A DNA stretch of 64,000 nucleotides from Parabacteroides sp. FAFU027 (GCF_022808675.1 NZ_JAKZKV010000002.1:248001-312000); one strand, 5' to 3'. Positions 1 to 8,652 are shown, counted from the first letter of the stretch. Notes: generated by a model from the letters alone, not told the origin. Program-made: numbers and translations.

Positions 1-1653
1 GCTTATCATTACTCTTTCGGAGAAATAAAGCAAACTTTAAGCGCAGCCATAAGCGTGTGGGGTATAGCCAGCCTTTTATTGAGTGTCTCTGTGATTATAG
101 CTGCATTTGTTTACATACCCCGTTATAAGCGGGTAACTTCAAACTTCAGCATTGGATTGCCTATTCTCTGTATCCTTTTCTTTTTGTTTGGCATTTCTAA
201 GAGTATGGTTGTAAGCGATTTTGGATCGGAATACAACAATAACTTACTGACCAATAAATCTTCATATTTTTATGCCGCTTCATTTGACTATTTTTTCCAT
301 TCAGGGAATAATTCAGACATTAGTCTTGACGCTAAATATTCAGATGGGAAAATCGAAAATGATTTTACATATAAAGATCCCGGGAAATATGCCTTTATGC
401 ATGTCGATAGCACAAAAGATGTATTTTCTTCATATATTCGGAAAAGCGAAACGGCTCCCGATTACGTCTTTATTATTGTCGAAGGATTAGGACGTGCTTT
501 TTCAAACGATAATTCTTATTTGCAGAGTTTTACCCCATTCCTTGATTCTTTATCGCGGCACAGTCTTTATTGGGAAAATTGTTTGAGTACTGCAGGGCGT
601 ACATTTGAGGCGTTACCTTCTATTTTAGGGTCATTACCTTATGGATCAAACGGGTTTGCCGAATCAGGCAATCAAATGCCATCCCATTTGAGTCTTATGC
701 GAATACTTGCTGACAATGGCTACCAGTCATCATTTTATTATGGCGGAGATTCAAAATTTGACAACATGAATCTATTCCTGAAGCAACAGAAGATCAGTCA
801 CATCTATGATCAGTATAATTTTGACAGTTCGTATAAAAAGCTGCCATCAAATTCAACGGCTTCTTCGTGGGGATATGGAGATTCGGAATTATTCAGATTT
901 TACCTCAGTAATCTGGATCAACAACCGAAAAACAAGCCCAGAGTCAGTGTTTTGCTAACGCTTGCGACACACAATCCATTCCTGGTGAACGATCAGAAGC
1001 GATATAATGCTCTATTTGAAAAAAGAATACAGGAATTGAAACTTGATGCATCCTCTGTAAAACAGCACAGGGAGTACAAACCACAGTATGCGAGTATCTT
1101 GTATGCAGACGACGCATTGCGCTGTTTTTTCAGAAACTATTCATTAAAGCCTTCATTTAAAAATACGATCTTTATCATTACCGGAGATCACCGGATGCCG
1201 GATATTCCGCTTAGCACAAAGATTGACAGATATCATGTTCCTTTAATTGTTTATAGTCCGTTATTGAAACAAGCTTCGAAATTTCCGGCAGTAGTTTCTC
1301 ATCTGGATATTTCCCCTACTATTTTAACTTTTCAAAAAAAGCAGTATCGTATTAAGGCCCCATCTCTTGTGAGTTGGCTGGGAGCCGGACTTGATACCGC
1401 GCATTTCTTTAGAAATAGAAACAATTATCCGCTGATGCAGACCAAAGAGGGAGTAAATGAATTCATTTCGGGGGATTATATGTTGAGCGCCGGTAAAGTC
1501 TTTAAACTTTCGGAGAATATGGGGCTTAAACCTGTTAAAGATGTAATCCAGTCAGATAAGTTGCAGCGTTTACTCAATCAGTTTATTCTGCGAAATAAAG
1601 AAATGATAGATCAAAAAACATTATTACCTGAAAACCTATTGAAGCAATATTGA
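1..1653 (+). CDS. LTA synthase-like sulfatase-fold membrane enzyme (5' end cut by window)
   Basis: The frame is open from base 1, so the gene begins outside the window; the internal GTG at 55 is not a convincing start. Two membrane helices are visible (about residues 1-22 and 31-52 counted from that GTG), followed by an extracytoplasmic alkaline-phosphatase/sulfatase-fold domain. Key motifs are IIVEGLG (metal-binding Glu about 143), GRTFEALPSIL (Thr about 183 is the probable nucleophile) and TGDHRMPD plus LDISPTIL near the C-terminus. This is the arrangement of lipoteichoic-acid-synthase-like and phosphoethanolamine/phosphoglycerol transferases, which modify surface polymers or lipids. The substrate cannot be read from the sequence. 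The YaiO-type gene follows after 51 bases on the same strand, so the two are probably cotranscribed. Confidence 0.8.
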   Translation, partial: AYHYSFGEIKQTLSAAISVWGIASLLLSVSVIIAAFVYIPRYKRVTSNFSIGLPILCILFFLFGISKSMVVSDFGSEYNNNLLTNKSSYFYAASFDYFFHSGNNSDISLDAKYSDGKIENDFTYKDPGKYAFMHVDSTKDVFSSYIRKSETAPDYVFIIVEGLGRAFSNDNSYLQSFTPFLDSLSRHSLYWENCLSTAGRTFEALPSILGSLPYGSNGFAESGNQMPSHLSLMRILADNGYQSSFYYGGDSKFDNMNLFLKQQKISHIYDQYNFDSSYKKLPSNSTASSWGYGDSELFRFYLSNLDQQPKNKPRVSVLLTLATHNPFLVNDQKRYNALFEKRIQELKLDASSVKQHREYKPQYASILYADDALRCFFRNYSLKPSFKNTIFIITGDHRMPDIPLSTKIDRYHVPLIVYSPLLKQASKFPAVVSHLDISPTILTFQKKQYRIKAPSLVSWLGAGLDTAHFFRNRNNYPLMQTKEGVNEFISGDYMLSAGKVFKLSENMGLKPVKDVIQSDKLQRLLNQFILRNKEMIDQKTLLPENLLKQY

Positions 1654-1704
1654 TAGCTTTTCGTTACCAGAAACCGTTGTATTCGCTACTAAACATGTCA
1701 TTCT

Positions 1705-2988
1705 ATGAATATATTCAGCTATAATCGAAGTAAATATTATGGATTAATCCTCTCCTGTATTGCAATATTCTATTGTTCCGTAGGCTTTGCTCAGCAACAG
1801 TTTAATTCAGATGAGCTGTTTCAGCAAGCAAGAGATGCAGCCTTCAACAAAAAAGATTATCCACTTGCTATCAGGTTGTCACGTCAGGCATTGCAATTAA
1901 GTCCTCAGTATAACGATATCCGCACTTTTCTGGGACGTATTTATACCTGGAGTGGGAAGATCGATAGTGCAAGGATTGAATTACAGACTGTATTAAAGTT
2001 AAATCCTGATTATGAAGACGCAGCTTCGGCCTTAGCTGACCTGGAATACTGGAACGACAATTATACCGATGCTTTAACTTATTGTAATCAGGGGTTGCAA
2101 TATCATCCGGAGTCCTCAAGCTTGCTGATTAAAAAGATCAAAATACTAAAAGCTGATAAAAAATACATCCAGGCTTATCAAGTGGCTCAGGCAATCCTGC
2201 AAAAAGACCCTTCAAATCTGGATGCAAGATCACTAATCGTTGATATTGGTGATGCAGCGGCGCTAAATAAAGTCGGTGTCGGATATGATTTTACGTGGTT
2301 TGATAAAGGATATGGAGATTATCTTCACAAATCCCCCTGGCATATATTTAATGTTGATTATACCCGCTTCACATCAATAGGTTCGGTAACAGGCAGGATA
2401 AATCGTGGTGAACGGTTCGGAAAGACTGCCTTTCAGGGGGAAATAGATGCGTATCCTCATCTAATGAAGGATTTATATGCATACACTAATATCGGCTTTT
2501 CAGACATGACATCGGTATTTCCCCGATTCAGAATGGGAGCTTCTTTGTATGGAATATTGCCCAAAAGTTTTGAAGCTGAATTAGGCTTCCGGCATTTAAA
2601 GTTTGGTAGCTCTGCGTGGATCTATGTCGTCGGACTCTCGAAATATTATAGAAACTTTTGGTTCAACGGCCGGGTAACCCTTGTGCCCGACCAAAAGAGT
2701 CTTTCTCATTCCTACACCGGAACTATGCGTTATTACTTTGGTGGAACAGATGATTATTTTTACGGAAGTGTGGGGTATGGCCTTTCTCCTGACAACGAAA
2801 ACGTAGTGCTTGCCTTTAATAAAGAATCCGTTAATCTGGTTTCAAAAAAAGTATCTGTCGGATATAAACGAAGCATCAGGAAGTTAAATATCATATCCGT
2901 ATCAGCTTCCTGGTTGAATGAGGAATATATTGCCGGACAAAAAGGGAATCAACTGAACATGTCAATTTCTTACCAGAAAAGGTTTTAG
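1705..2988 (+). CDS. TPR-containing YaiO-family outer membrane beta-barrel protein
   Basis: A 427-residue protein with an N-terminal signal peptide ending near GFAQQQ. TPR-like helical repeats span about residues 30-175 (motifs such as AIRLSRQALQLSPQ and ALADLEYWNDNYTDAL). The C-terminal half, about 190-427, is rich in alternating aromatic and polar residues and ends in an amphipathic strand with a terminal Phe (ISYQKRF), as expected of a barrel. TPR plus YaiO barrel is a known outer-membrane architecture, often beside glycosyltransferases or sulfatase-fold enzymes, so a role in export or assembly of a surface polymer is inferred from the upstream neighbour. The ATG at 1705 directly precedes the signal peptide. 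Confidence 0.8.
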   Translation: MNIFSYNRSKYYGLILSCIAIFYCSVGFAQQQFNSDELFQQARDAAFNKKDYPLAIRLSRQALQLSPQYNDIRTFLGRIYTWSGKIDSARIELQTVLKLNPDYEDAASALADLEYWNDNYTDALTYCNQGLQYHPESSSLLIKKIKILKADKKYIQAYQVAQAILQKDPSNLDARSLIVDIGDAAALNKVGVGYDFTWFDKGYGDYLHKSPWHIFNVDYTRFTSIGSVTGRINRGERFGKTAFQGEIDAYPHLMKDLYAYTNIGFSDMTSVFPRFRMGASLYGILPKSFEAELGFRHLKFGSSAWIYVVGLSKYYRNFWFNGRVTLVPDQKSLSHSYTGTMRYYFGGTDDYFYGSVGYGLSPDNENVVLAFNKESVNLVSKKVSVGYKRSIRKLNIISVSASWLNEEYIAGQKGNQLNMSISYQKRF

Positions 2989-3325
2989 TGTAATCTTGAT
3001 TGAGTAACTACCAGAATTTACAATTACAATACTTAAGCTCAATAATGAACTTCCCATCTATGTATTTACAGATAACGTCCTGACGGTATTACAACTTTTA
3101 TGGTTTATATCCAATGAGACGGAATATCGTTATTCATGCCAGCCGGGAGGCTGGCTTTTACCAATGACGAAAGCAGAGCTTTCGCCAAACTACCTCCACC
3201 AGCCTACAATCAACGAGGGCAGATTTCAAGCCATAAATTCCTGAACATTTTACTTTGGGTAATGTTACAACTTAACACACGCAATAGTCTTATTTACAGA
3301 ATCTAATCATTTAAATTCAAAGGCC
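2989..3325. other. Intergenic region, 337 bases
   Basis: No open frame of note. It contains one copy of the double-hairpin repeat (3138-3222). The stretch just before the next gene is AT-rich, with a weak Shine-Dalgarno-like AAAGG. Confidence 0.5.
3138..3222 (+). repeat. Double-hairpin dispersed repeat (family A), copy 1
   Basis: Hairpin 1 is GCCAGCC / GGGA loop / GGCTGGC (3138-3155). Hairpin 2 is CGAAAGC / AGA loop / GCTTTCG (3169-3185). A conserved tail (CCAAACTACCTCCACCAG, then CAACGAGGG) runs to about 3222. Further copies lie at 4154, 27634 and 56461, with compensatory stem changes. Confidence 0.8.
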
Positions 3326-4015
3326 ATGAACATTACAGTTTTAGGTACAGGAATGGTTGGTCAGACCGTGTCAAAGCGCCTCGTGGAGTTGGGACATAAA
3401 GTGACTATGGGTACCCGCAATCCGGACGCGACTCTTTCCCGGACAGAACCTGACCGGATGACAGGTATCACTTTTTCTGAATGGCACAAGGCAAATCCGC
3501 AAGTCTGCCTGGTGACCTTTTCCGAATCGGTAAAAGGAGCGGATTTGATCATAAATGCGACAAGTGGGATTGCTTCACTGGAAGTGTTAGAGCTGGCTGG
3601 TGAGGCCGCAATGGATGGAAAAGTATTGCTGGATATTTCGAATCCACTTGATTTTTCTAAAGGGTTGCCCCCCTCTTTGTTTGTTTGCAATACGGATTCA
3701 TTGGGAGAACAGATCCAGAACCGATTCCCCGGTCTTAAAGTGGTCAAGAGCCTGAATACGATGAATGTATATATTCAAATGAACCCCGGTTTACTTCCCG
3801 GTGACCACAATGTCTTTGTGAGTGGAAACGACCAGGAAGCGAAAGCGATGGTGAAGGAACTTTTGATCTCAATTGGCTGGAGAGAACAAACCATAATTGA
3901 TCTGGGCGATATCACTTCTACCCGGGGAACGGAGATGTTGCTTCCCATCTGGGTGAGATTGTGGAGCACGTTCGGCGATATCAATTTCAACTTTCATATC
4001 CAACGGGCTAAATGA
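3326..4015 (+). CDS. NADP-dependent oxidoreductase, F420-reductase-like Rossmann protein
   Basis: A 229-residue cytoplasmic protein starting MNITVLGTGMVGQ, a GxGxxG dinucleotide-binding loop in the first beta-alpha-beta unit. MGTRNP lies at the end of beta-2, where NADP-preferring members carry Thr/Arg to hold the 2'-phosphate. The fold matches the F420-dependent NADP oxidoreductase family (NAD-binding domain PF03807). Members outside F420-producing organisms act on unknown substrates, and nothing here suggests F420 synthesis. It appears monocistronic: repeats lie upstream and a strong terminator-like hairpin follows. Confidence 0.75.
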   Translation: MNITVLGTGMVGQTVSKRLVELGHKVTMGTRNPDATLSRTEPDRMTGITFSEWHKANPQVCLVTFSESVKGADLIINATSGIASLEVLELAGEAAMDGKVLLDISNPLDFSKGLPPSLFVCNTDSLGEQIQNRFPGLKVVKSLNTMNVYIQMNPGLLPGDHNVFVSGNDQEAKAMVKELLISIGWREQTIIDLGDITSTRGTEMLLPIWVRLWSTFGDINFNFHIQRAK

Positions 4016-4085
4016 TTCTATTTCACAGAGAACAGAAGACACAATCCTGACCAGAAATAAAGTTCTAAGATTGGTTATTCCTACA

Positions 4086-4139
4086 CAAGAAAGCAGCTTC
4101 AGATATTCACTTTTTGCTGAAACTGCTTTCTTGTTTTTG
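4086..4139 (+). terminator. Rho-independent terminator after the oxidoreductase
   Basis: AAGAAAGCAG-C-TTCAG pairs with CTGAA-A-CTGCTTTCTT across an 18-base loop and is followed by GTTTTTG. Confidence 0.7.
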
Positions 4140-4153
4140 CTGCAGCGACTCTT

Positions 4154-4236
4154 GCCAGCCTGGAGGCTGGCTTTTACCAATGACGAAAGCAGAGCTTTCG
4201 CCAAACTACCTCCACAAGCCTACGATCAACGAGGGG
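4154..4236 (+). repeat. Double-hairpin dispersed repeat (family A), copy 2
   Basis: Hairpin 1 is GCCAGCC / TGGA / GGCTGGC (4154-4171). Hairpin 2 is CGAAAGC / AGA / GCTTTCG (4184-4200). The same downstream tail as copy 1 ends just before the stop codon of the minus-strand lipoprotein gene. Confidence 0.8.
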
Positions 4237-4239
4237 AAG

Positions 4240-4728
4240 TTACCAGTAGAATAATTGATTGTCAAATTTAATTTGATAATTGTCATCTTCATCACAATTT
4301 AGCTTAATGTGAATTTTACGATGGCCTAACAAGCAATAGGATTCTTTTTTATTCCAAAGATATACCATCTTTTTTCTTGAATCAATCGCATTGATTTCAA
4401 TTGTTGAGATTTGGGTAAGGTTATTATCGATACAAATTGGTAAGTTATCAACCTTGATTAAGGGACAATATTTTCCCTTATATGCAATAAGTCCCTCAAT
4501 TCTAATCAATAATTCATAATTATTTAAGTTATAACGTTTATCATTATGGGTTACATAAAACTCAAGAGGCTCATAAACAGTCTTATTACATCTCCCAGAA
4601 TATTCATTTAAATCCAGGTCCTTTAATGGAAAAGAATAAGCAGAAGGTGCTAAACTTTTTTTTGAATTACAATCTGAAAGAAATATCATAAATAATAATG
4701 TAACGACCACCAAACAATATTTATTCAT
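4240..4728 (-). CDS. Small hypothetical lipoprotein
   Basis: About 162 residues from the ATG at 4728; a second ATG at 4737 would add three residues. The N-terminus is a lipoprotein signal (MNKYCLVVVTLLFMIF) with lipobox LSDC, so lipid anchoring in the envelope is likely. The mature part is polar and rich in Asn, Lys and Tyr; it contains four further Cys residues and ends IKFDNQLFYW. I do not recognise a family. It is more AT-rich than its neighbours and is boxed in by repeats on both sides, which fits an accessory or transferred gene. Its size and setting resemble the lipoprotein at 27986-28495. Confidence 0.6.
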   Translation of the reverse strand: MNKYCLVVVTLLFMIFLSDCNSKKSLAPSAYSFPLKDLDLNEYSGRCNKTVYEPLEFYVTHNDKRYNLNNYELLIRIEGLIAYKGKYCPLIKVDNLPICIDNNLTQISTIEINAIDSRKKMVYLWNKKESYCLLGHRKIHIKLNCDEDDNYQIKFDNQLFYW

Positions 4729-4798
4729 ATCATACATATTTCAGGGTTTAAAGATAAAAAGACCTTGAGGAACTCCGTAAGGTGTATCACCCCCTGTT

Positions 4799-5003
4799 GC
4801 CCGTAGCCTATCGAAACCTCCACAAACTCAAAAAACCGCAGTCAGCCGTTCGGCGACAGGCTCCACCTTCGTCGTCAGAAAATCAAGGCCTCCTGGCCTT
4901 ACCTTAGTGTAAGAATCAACTTCAAAATCCATCAACCTAACACACCAAGCCTTTTGATTTCATGACCGACTTTCAAAAATAACATTTCTTTCCGGAAGAA
5001 AAC
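4799..5003. repeat. Family B dispersed repeat, copy 1
   Basis: The core is GCCGTTCGGC (4845-4854, palindromic), then a conserved CTTCGTCGTCA block and a palindromic AAGGCC...GGCCTT. The tail contains TTTCAAAAATAACATTTC. Related copies start at 28597, 56218 and 60141. Confidence 0.7.
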
Positions 5004-5033
5004 TCAACTACCGATATGAACGAAGGAGCGGGG

Positions 5034-5230
5034 CACTGAAAAATGCAAGGGAGCCACTGAAAAACGCTCCGGAGTCACTCCGAAATGCGACAGCGGCACT
5101 GAAAAATGGATGGTCGGCACTGAAAAATGCGAGAGCGGCACTCCGAAATGCGTGGGAGACACTGAAAAACGCGACAGCGGCACTGAAAAATGCGAGGGAG
5201 AGTGACTCCCGGGCATTTTTCAGTGCCGCT
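5034..5230. repeat. 21-bp minisatellite (8 units) ending in a terminator-like hairpin
   Basis: Eight head-to-tail 21-bp units built on CACTGAAAAATGC (variants CACTCCGAAATGC, CACTGAAAAACGC) followed by eight variable bases. The last unit pairs with an inverted copy to form a hairpin (5176-5230) with an 18-bp outer stem and an inner GGGAG/CTCCC stem. A shorter copy with six units lies at 28785-28939, directly downstream of the giant gene. Confidence 0.85.
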
Positions 5231-5254
5231 ATTGGTTAATGGATTGAAGATGGT

Positions 5255-5731
5255 TTATTTCTTAATCACCTTCGTGGTCGATGTGCCTTCTTTAGCAATC
5301 ACGCTGATGGTGTACACGCCGGTTACACACTGACCGATGTCGATGCTGAAGCGGGTAACCGATTTATCTTTGGCTAGGACCTGTACAGCCTGTCCGCGGC
5401 TGTCATTGACCATTACGATGTAACCTTGGCAAACGGATCGTTGATGGTTACATAGACGATGCCTTTGGTCGGATTCGGATAAAGCGATACACGCTTACTA
5501 TCGGCTTTCACGTAAGGAACGCCACTGCCGCCTGTGTTCTTCACCCAAACCGTAATCTGGTCAGCCGGAGAATCGGCTTTACCGTCATTGACCACCAGGG
5601 TAAAGGTATATTCCGTATCCTTATCCACCATTGGTGCTGTGAAGACCGGTTTAGCCACATTGGTAGCGCTCAGGGTAATACCTGCCGGAGCCGTCCATTT
5701 GTAGGTAAATGTATCGCCATCCGGATCACTC
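5255..5731 (-). pseudogene. Duplicated 3' end of the giant T9SS gene (PKD plus sorting domain remnant)
   Basis: On the minus strand this encodes the same PKD tail (SDPDGDTFTYKWTAPAG), linker and sorting domain (VSLYPNPTKGIVYV) as the C-terminus of the 3246-residue protein at 28964-38704. It has no start codon or signal peptide of its own. A one-base loss near 5425-5432 (AACCTTGGC against ACCCTTCGGC in the parent) shifts the frame, so the sorting tail is no longer read with the PKD part. Homology stops at about 5731, where a palindromic element begins. It is a non-functional copy unless used as a recombination donor. Confidence 0.85.
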
Positions 5732-5989
5732 ACCCGTACCTCCGGATATACCATAAAAAGTTGCGGAACCGTTGGGGCGGAATTGTATTCCGCCCCCTTA
5801 GTTACTAATAGGATTTTCAATCCGACAACAAACTATTCCGCTATAAAATTAAGCTTTTTAGCAATGGTTCAAATGTTCTGCTTATTTGTTTTCGGAATTT
5901 CAAATTCCTATAATAATGGAAAGGCGGATAACACATCCGCTTTGACCATACATCATTTTTCAACAACGGTTATACATTCGGTGTGACGA
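5732..5989. repeat. Non-autonomous RAYT-related palindromic element, copy R1
   Basis: The left end is CCCGTACCTCCGGATAT, then AAAAGTTGCGGAACCGT and a hairpin with 10-bp stem GGGGCGGAAT and loop TGT (5774-5796). The body has TTAGTTACTAA and a Cys-less AT-rich stretch; the right end has an inverted GCGGAT/ATCCGC hairpin and ACGGTTATACATTCGGTG. It aligns over its length with the copy at 25412-25685, and its ends match those flanking the RAYT gene. It abuts the broken end of the giant-gene duplicate. Confidence 0.75.
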
Positions 5990-5992
5990 AGG

Positions 5993-6133
5993 CGGGTTTG
6001 TAACCCGTACCATCTGTTTTGAGCAGTTTGCAACTGCGATAGCGAAACAAAAGAGGTTCTATGTGTGAAGTTTGCAACTTCAAAAACAGTCACAGACTGT
6101 TTAAATAAAAAGCGCGGGTTGCAAACCCGCGCT
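5993..6133. repeat. Cluster of five short hairpins with trinucleotide loops
   Basis: CGGGTT-TGT-AACCCG (5993-6007), GCAGTT-TGC-AACTGC (6023-6037), GAAGTT-TGC-AACTTC (6067-6081), AAACAGTC-ACA-GACTGTTT (6084-6102) and a 9-10 bp stem GCGCGGGTT with loop GCA (6111-6133). The loops are identical or complementary while the stems differ. The rest of 5990-6246 holds no gene. Confidence 0.75.
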
Positions 6134-6246
6134 AAGAGGGGGGGCTGATTTTGTTGTACAGTTTATTTACAGTACCTGATTTTCTATCAACCGCTTTCCA
6201 TTGTTCTGTCTTTTCAATATTTAGAGGACAATGAAATACTTATTGA

Positions 6247-8652
6247 CTATTCGTATTTCAACGCATCCGCCGGATTGCAAACCGACGCCTTATAGCTTTG
6301 CCAGCTTACCGTAAGCACGGTAATGAAAAGCGTAACCAACCCCGCAATCGCAAATATCCACCAACTGATGTCGGTATGGTAGGCGAAATCCTGCAACCAT
6401 TTATTCATCATCCAATACACGAGCGGACAGGCAATGACGAAGGCAATGGCCGTCCAACGCAGGAAGTTGCGGTTAATAAACAGCATTACTTCCGACACCT
6501 GTGCGCCATTGACCTTGCGTATGCCTATCTCCTTCTTCTTCTGGTTGATGTAATGCAGCAACAATCCGTACAGACCGAGACAGGCAATGGATAGCGACAG
6601 GATGGTGAGCAGGATATAGAATTTTCCAAAACGTACTTCGGAGAAATACTGTCGGTTAAACAATTCGTCGGCAAAGAAATAGTTAAACGGATCTTCTGGA
6701 AAATGCCGTTTATATATCTTCTGCAATTGGGCAACCGCCTCCTGCATGTTCGGGTTATTTACACGAATGGAATAGAATCCAAACTCGTAGGGGTGGTCAT
6801 TGTTCCAAACCATCGGATAAACAGGCTTGTGCAACCCCTCGTTGTGAAAATCGGCCACCACGCCAATAATTTCGACAGGCTTCCGGTTGTCGCCGGTGGG
6901 TACGATTTGTTTGCCTATGGCATCCTGAGCATTGGCAAAACCCAACTTTCGGGCAGAGCTCTCGTTTATCAATATTTTATTGGCATTATTGGCCGGAGTG
7001 ACGGAAAAATTTTGCCCGGCCAGCAACTTCAACGAATAGGTGTTAATAAAACCATCGTCGGCATTGTTGGTGCAGAAAACCGCGCCCGGCTGAACTCCTG
7101 CATCCGGACGGACGAACTCACCCGAGCTCCAACGCGGTTCCTGTCCCGGAACGTTCATGGTCGCAGTTGCAGCGATAAAATGAGGATCGGAAAGCACCTC
7201 ATTGCGAAACGCAAGGAACTTCGTTCTTCGTCCTTCGCCCTGAATGTTGGTCGATGCCGGACCGCTTAAGATTAGCACGCGGTCGATTTTCATACCCAAC
7301 TGGTAGTTCTGCATAAAGCGTATCTGCTTAAACACGATAATCGTTCCGCTGATAAAAACAATGGAAATAACCAGTTGCGCTATAACCAGACCTTTCTTGA
7401 AACCGCTTTTGCCTTTCACTTCCTTGCGTCCGGTGAACGCTCCCATCCGAAAAATGCTTACCGAAGTATAAATGCTTGAAAACACAATTCCGGAGAGGCA
7501 CGCAAGCGCCAGAAAGAATGCGATTTTCCCGCCCGGAATATAGGCATGACCAAGCGGCAGGCTGAAAAAATGCGCAAATGGTATCATCAAAACCAGATAT
7601 AGCCCATACGCCAGAATTACAGCCACAACATTGATAATAAAACTTTCGACAAACGATTGCAGCCAAATATGAAAGCGCGAAGCCCCGATGAGCTTCCGGA
7701 TCAGGATTTCGTGCGTACGCTTTACCGACTGGGCCGTTGAGAGGTTCACAAAGTTTATCCATGCGATGAGCAAAGTGAGCAGCCCCACAATAAGCAGGTT
7801 GACCAGCGATTTGGGATTGGTACCGGCTCCGAACTCGCTCTGCAACCCGCGAAGGAAGTGCAGGTCGGGCAATGGCTGAAGCTTGAAATGAGCGGTTTTT
7901 CCCTCCTTTTTCAGGAATGCCATGTGACGGTCCACAAAACCGTTGATACCGGCTTCGGCCTCTGCTGCAGAAACGCCAGGTTTCAGGCGGATATAATTCC
8001 ACCAGCCCGGCCAGTTCCAGTCACCCTGTTCGCCTATCCACTTATAATACACAAACGTATTGATCGATATAAAATATTCGGCATCGAGGTGCGTGTTCGA
8101 AGGCAAATCGGCAAAAACGCCGGTTACCTCCACGGGCATCCCCTCATTCACTTTAATGATTTTACCCACCGGGCTTTCGTTGCCAAAAAGGGCTTTGGCC
8201 TTGCTGGCAGACAATACTCCCGTAAGCGGTTTTTTGAAATCGGCCTTGCCCTGCAACATGGTGAGCGGAAAAACCTTCTCAAAACCTGCGTCCACCCAGA
8301 GTACGTTCTGGTCGCTATACCCAATCACGCCGTTGCGGATAAGGCAACGTTCAAGGTAAGTGAGCGTGTTAGCTTCTACGCCGGGCAGTTCCTGCTTTAG
8401 CGCGAAGTACATCTGTCGGGGAGTCTGGGCGCCTTCGTAGGTACTTACACCATCTTTGGTCATTGACATGTTGATACGATACACCCGCTCGCTGCCGTCA
8501 AAAAAACGGTCGTACGATGTTTCGTAAATGAGGTAATGAAGGATAAACAGAAAGGCAGTCAGCCCAATGGTCAGCCCCAGGATATTGATGAGGCTCACGC
8601 TCCTGTTTTTCAATAGGCTTCGGAAAGCTGTAATAAAATAGATTCTAAACAT
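6247..8652 (-). CDS. FtsX-like ABC transporter permease (MacB type)
   Basis: 801 residues with the Bacteroidota double layout: N-terminal helix (SLINILGLTIGLTAFLFILH), a large periplasmic MacB-type domain, a three-helix FtsX block around residues 280-400, then a second periplasmic domain and a second FtsX block at the C-terminus (LFITVLTVSW). It ends PADALKYE, the tail usual for this family. Such proteins partner with LolD/MacB ATPases in mechanotransmission-type efflux or lipoprotein handling. No ATPase lies beside it; the nearest is at 12282-12983, which may serve both permeases. A 144-base gap separates it from the upstream metallo-hydrolase gene. Confidence 0.85.
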   Translation of the reverse strand: MFRIYFITAFRSLLKNRSVSLINILGLTIGLTAFLFILHYLIYETSYDRFFDGSERVYRINMSMTKDGVSTYEGAQTPRQMYFALKQELPGVEANTLTYLERCLIRNGVIGYSDQNVLWVDAGFEKVFPLTMLQGKADFKKPLTGVLSASKAKALFGNESPVGKIIKVNEGMPVEVTGVFADLPSNTHLDAEYFISINTFVYYKWIGEQGDWNWPGWWNYIRLKPGVSAAEAEAGINGFVDRHMAFLKKEGKTAHFKLQPLPDLHFLRGLQSEFGAGTNPKSLVNLLIVGLLTLLIAWINFVNLSTAQSVKRTHEILIRKLIGASRFHIWLQSFVESFIINVVAVILAYGLYLVLMIPFAHFFSLPLGHAYIPGGKIAFFLALACLSGIVFSSIYTSVSIFRMGAFTGRKEVKGKSGFKKGLVIAQLVISIVFISGTIIVFKQIRFMQNYQLGMKIDRVLILSGPASTNIQGEGRRTKFLAFRNEVLSDPHFIAATATMNVPGQEPRWSSGEFVRPDAGVQPGAVFCTNNADDGFINTYSLKLLAGQNFSVTPANNANKILINESSARKLGFANAQDAIGKQIVPTGDNRKPVEIIGVVADFHNEGLHKPVYPMVWNNDHPYEFGFYSIRVNNPNMQEAVAQLQKIYKRHFPEDPFNYFFADELFNRQYFSEVRFGKFYILLTILSLSIACLGLYGLLLHYINQKKKEIGIRKVNGAQVSEVMLFINRNFLRWTAIAFVIACPLVYWMMNKWLQDFAYHTDISWWIFAIAGLVTLFITVLTVSWQSYKASVCNPADALKYE

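Noticed and set aside
5004-5216. Open minus-strand frame of HFSVPLS-type heptads
   Set aside because: It is translation of a 21-bp minisatellite; no ribosome-binding site, and the frame is open only because 21 is a multiple of three.
6703-7269. 188-codon frame antisense to the FtsX permease
   Set aside because: The minus-strand protein has full family features; the antisense frame has none.
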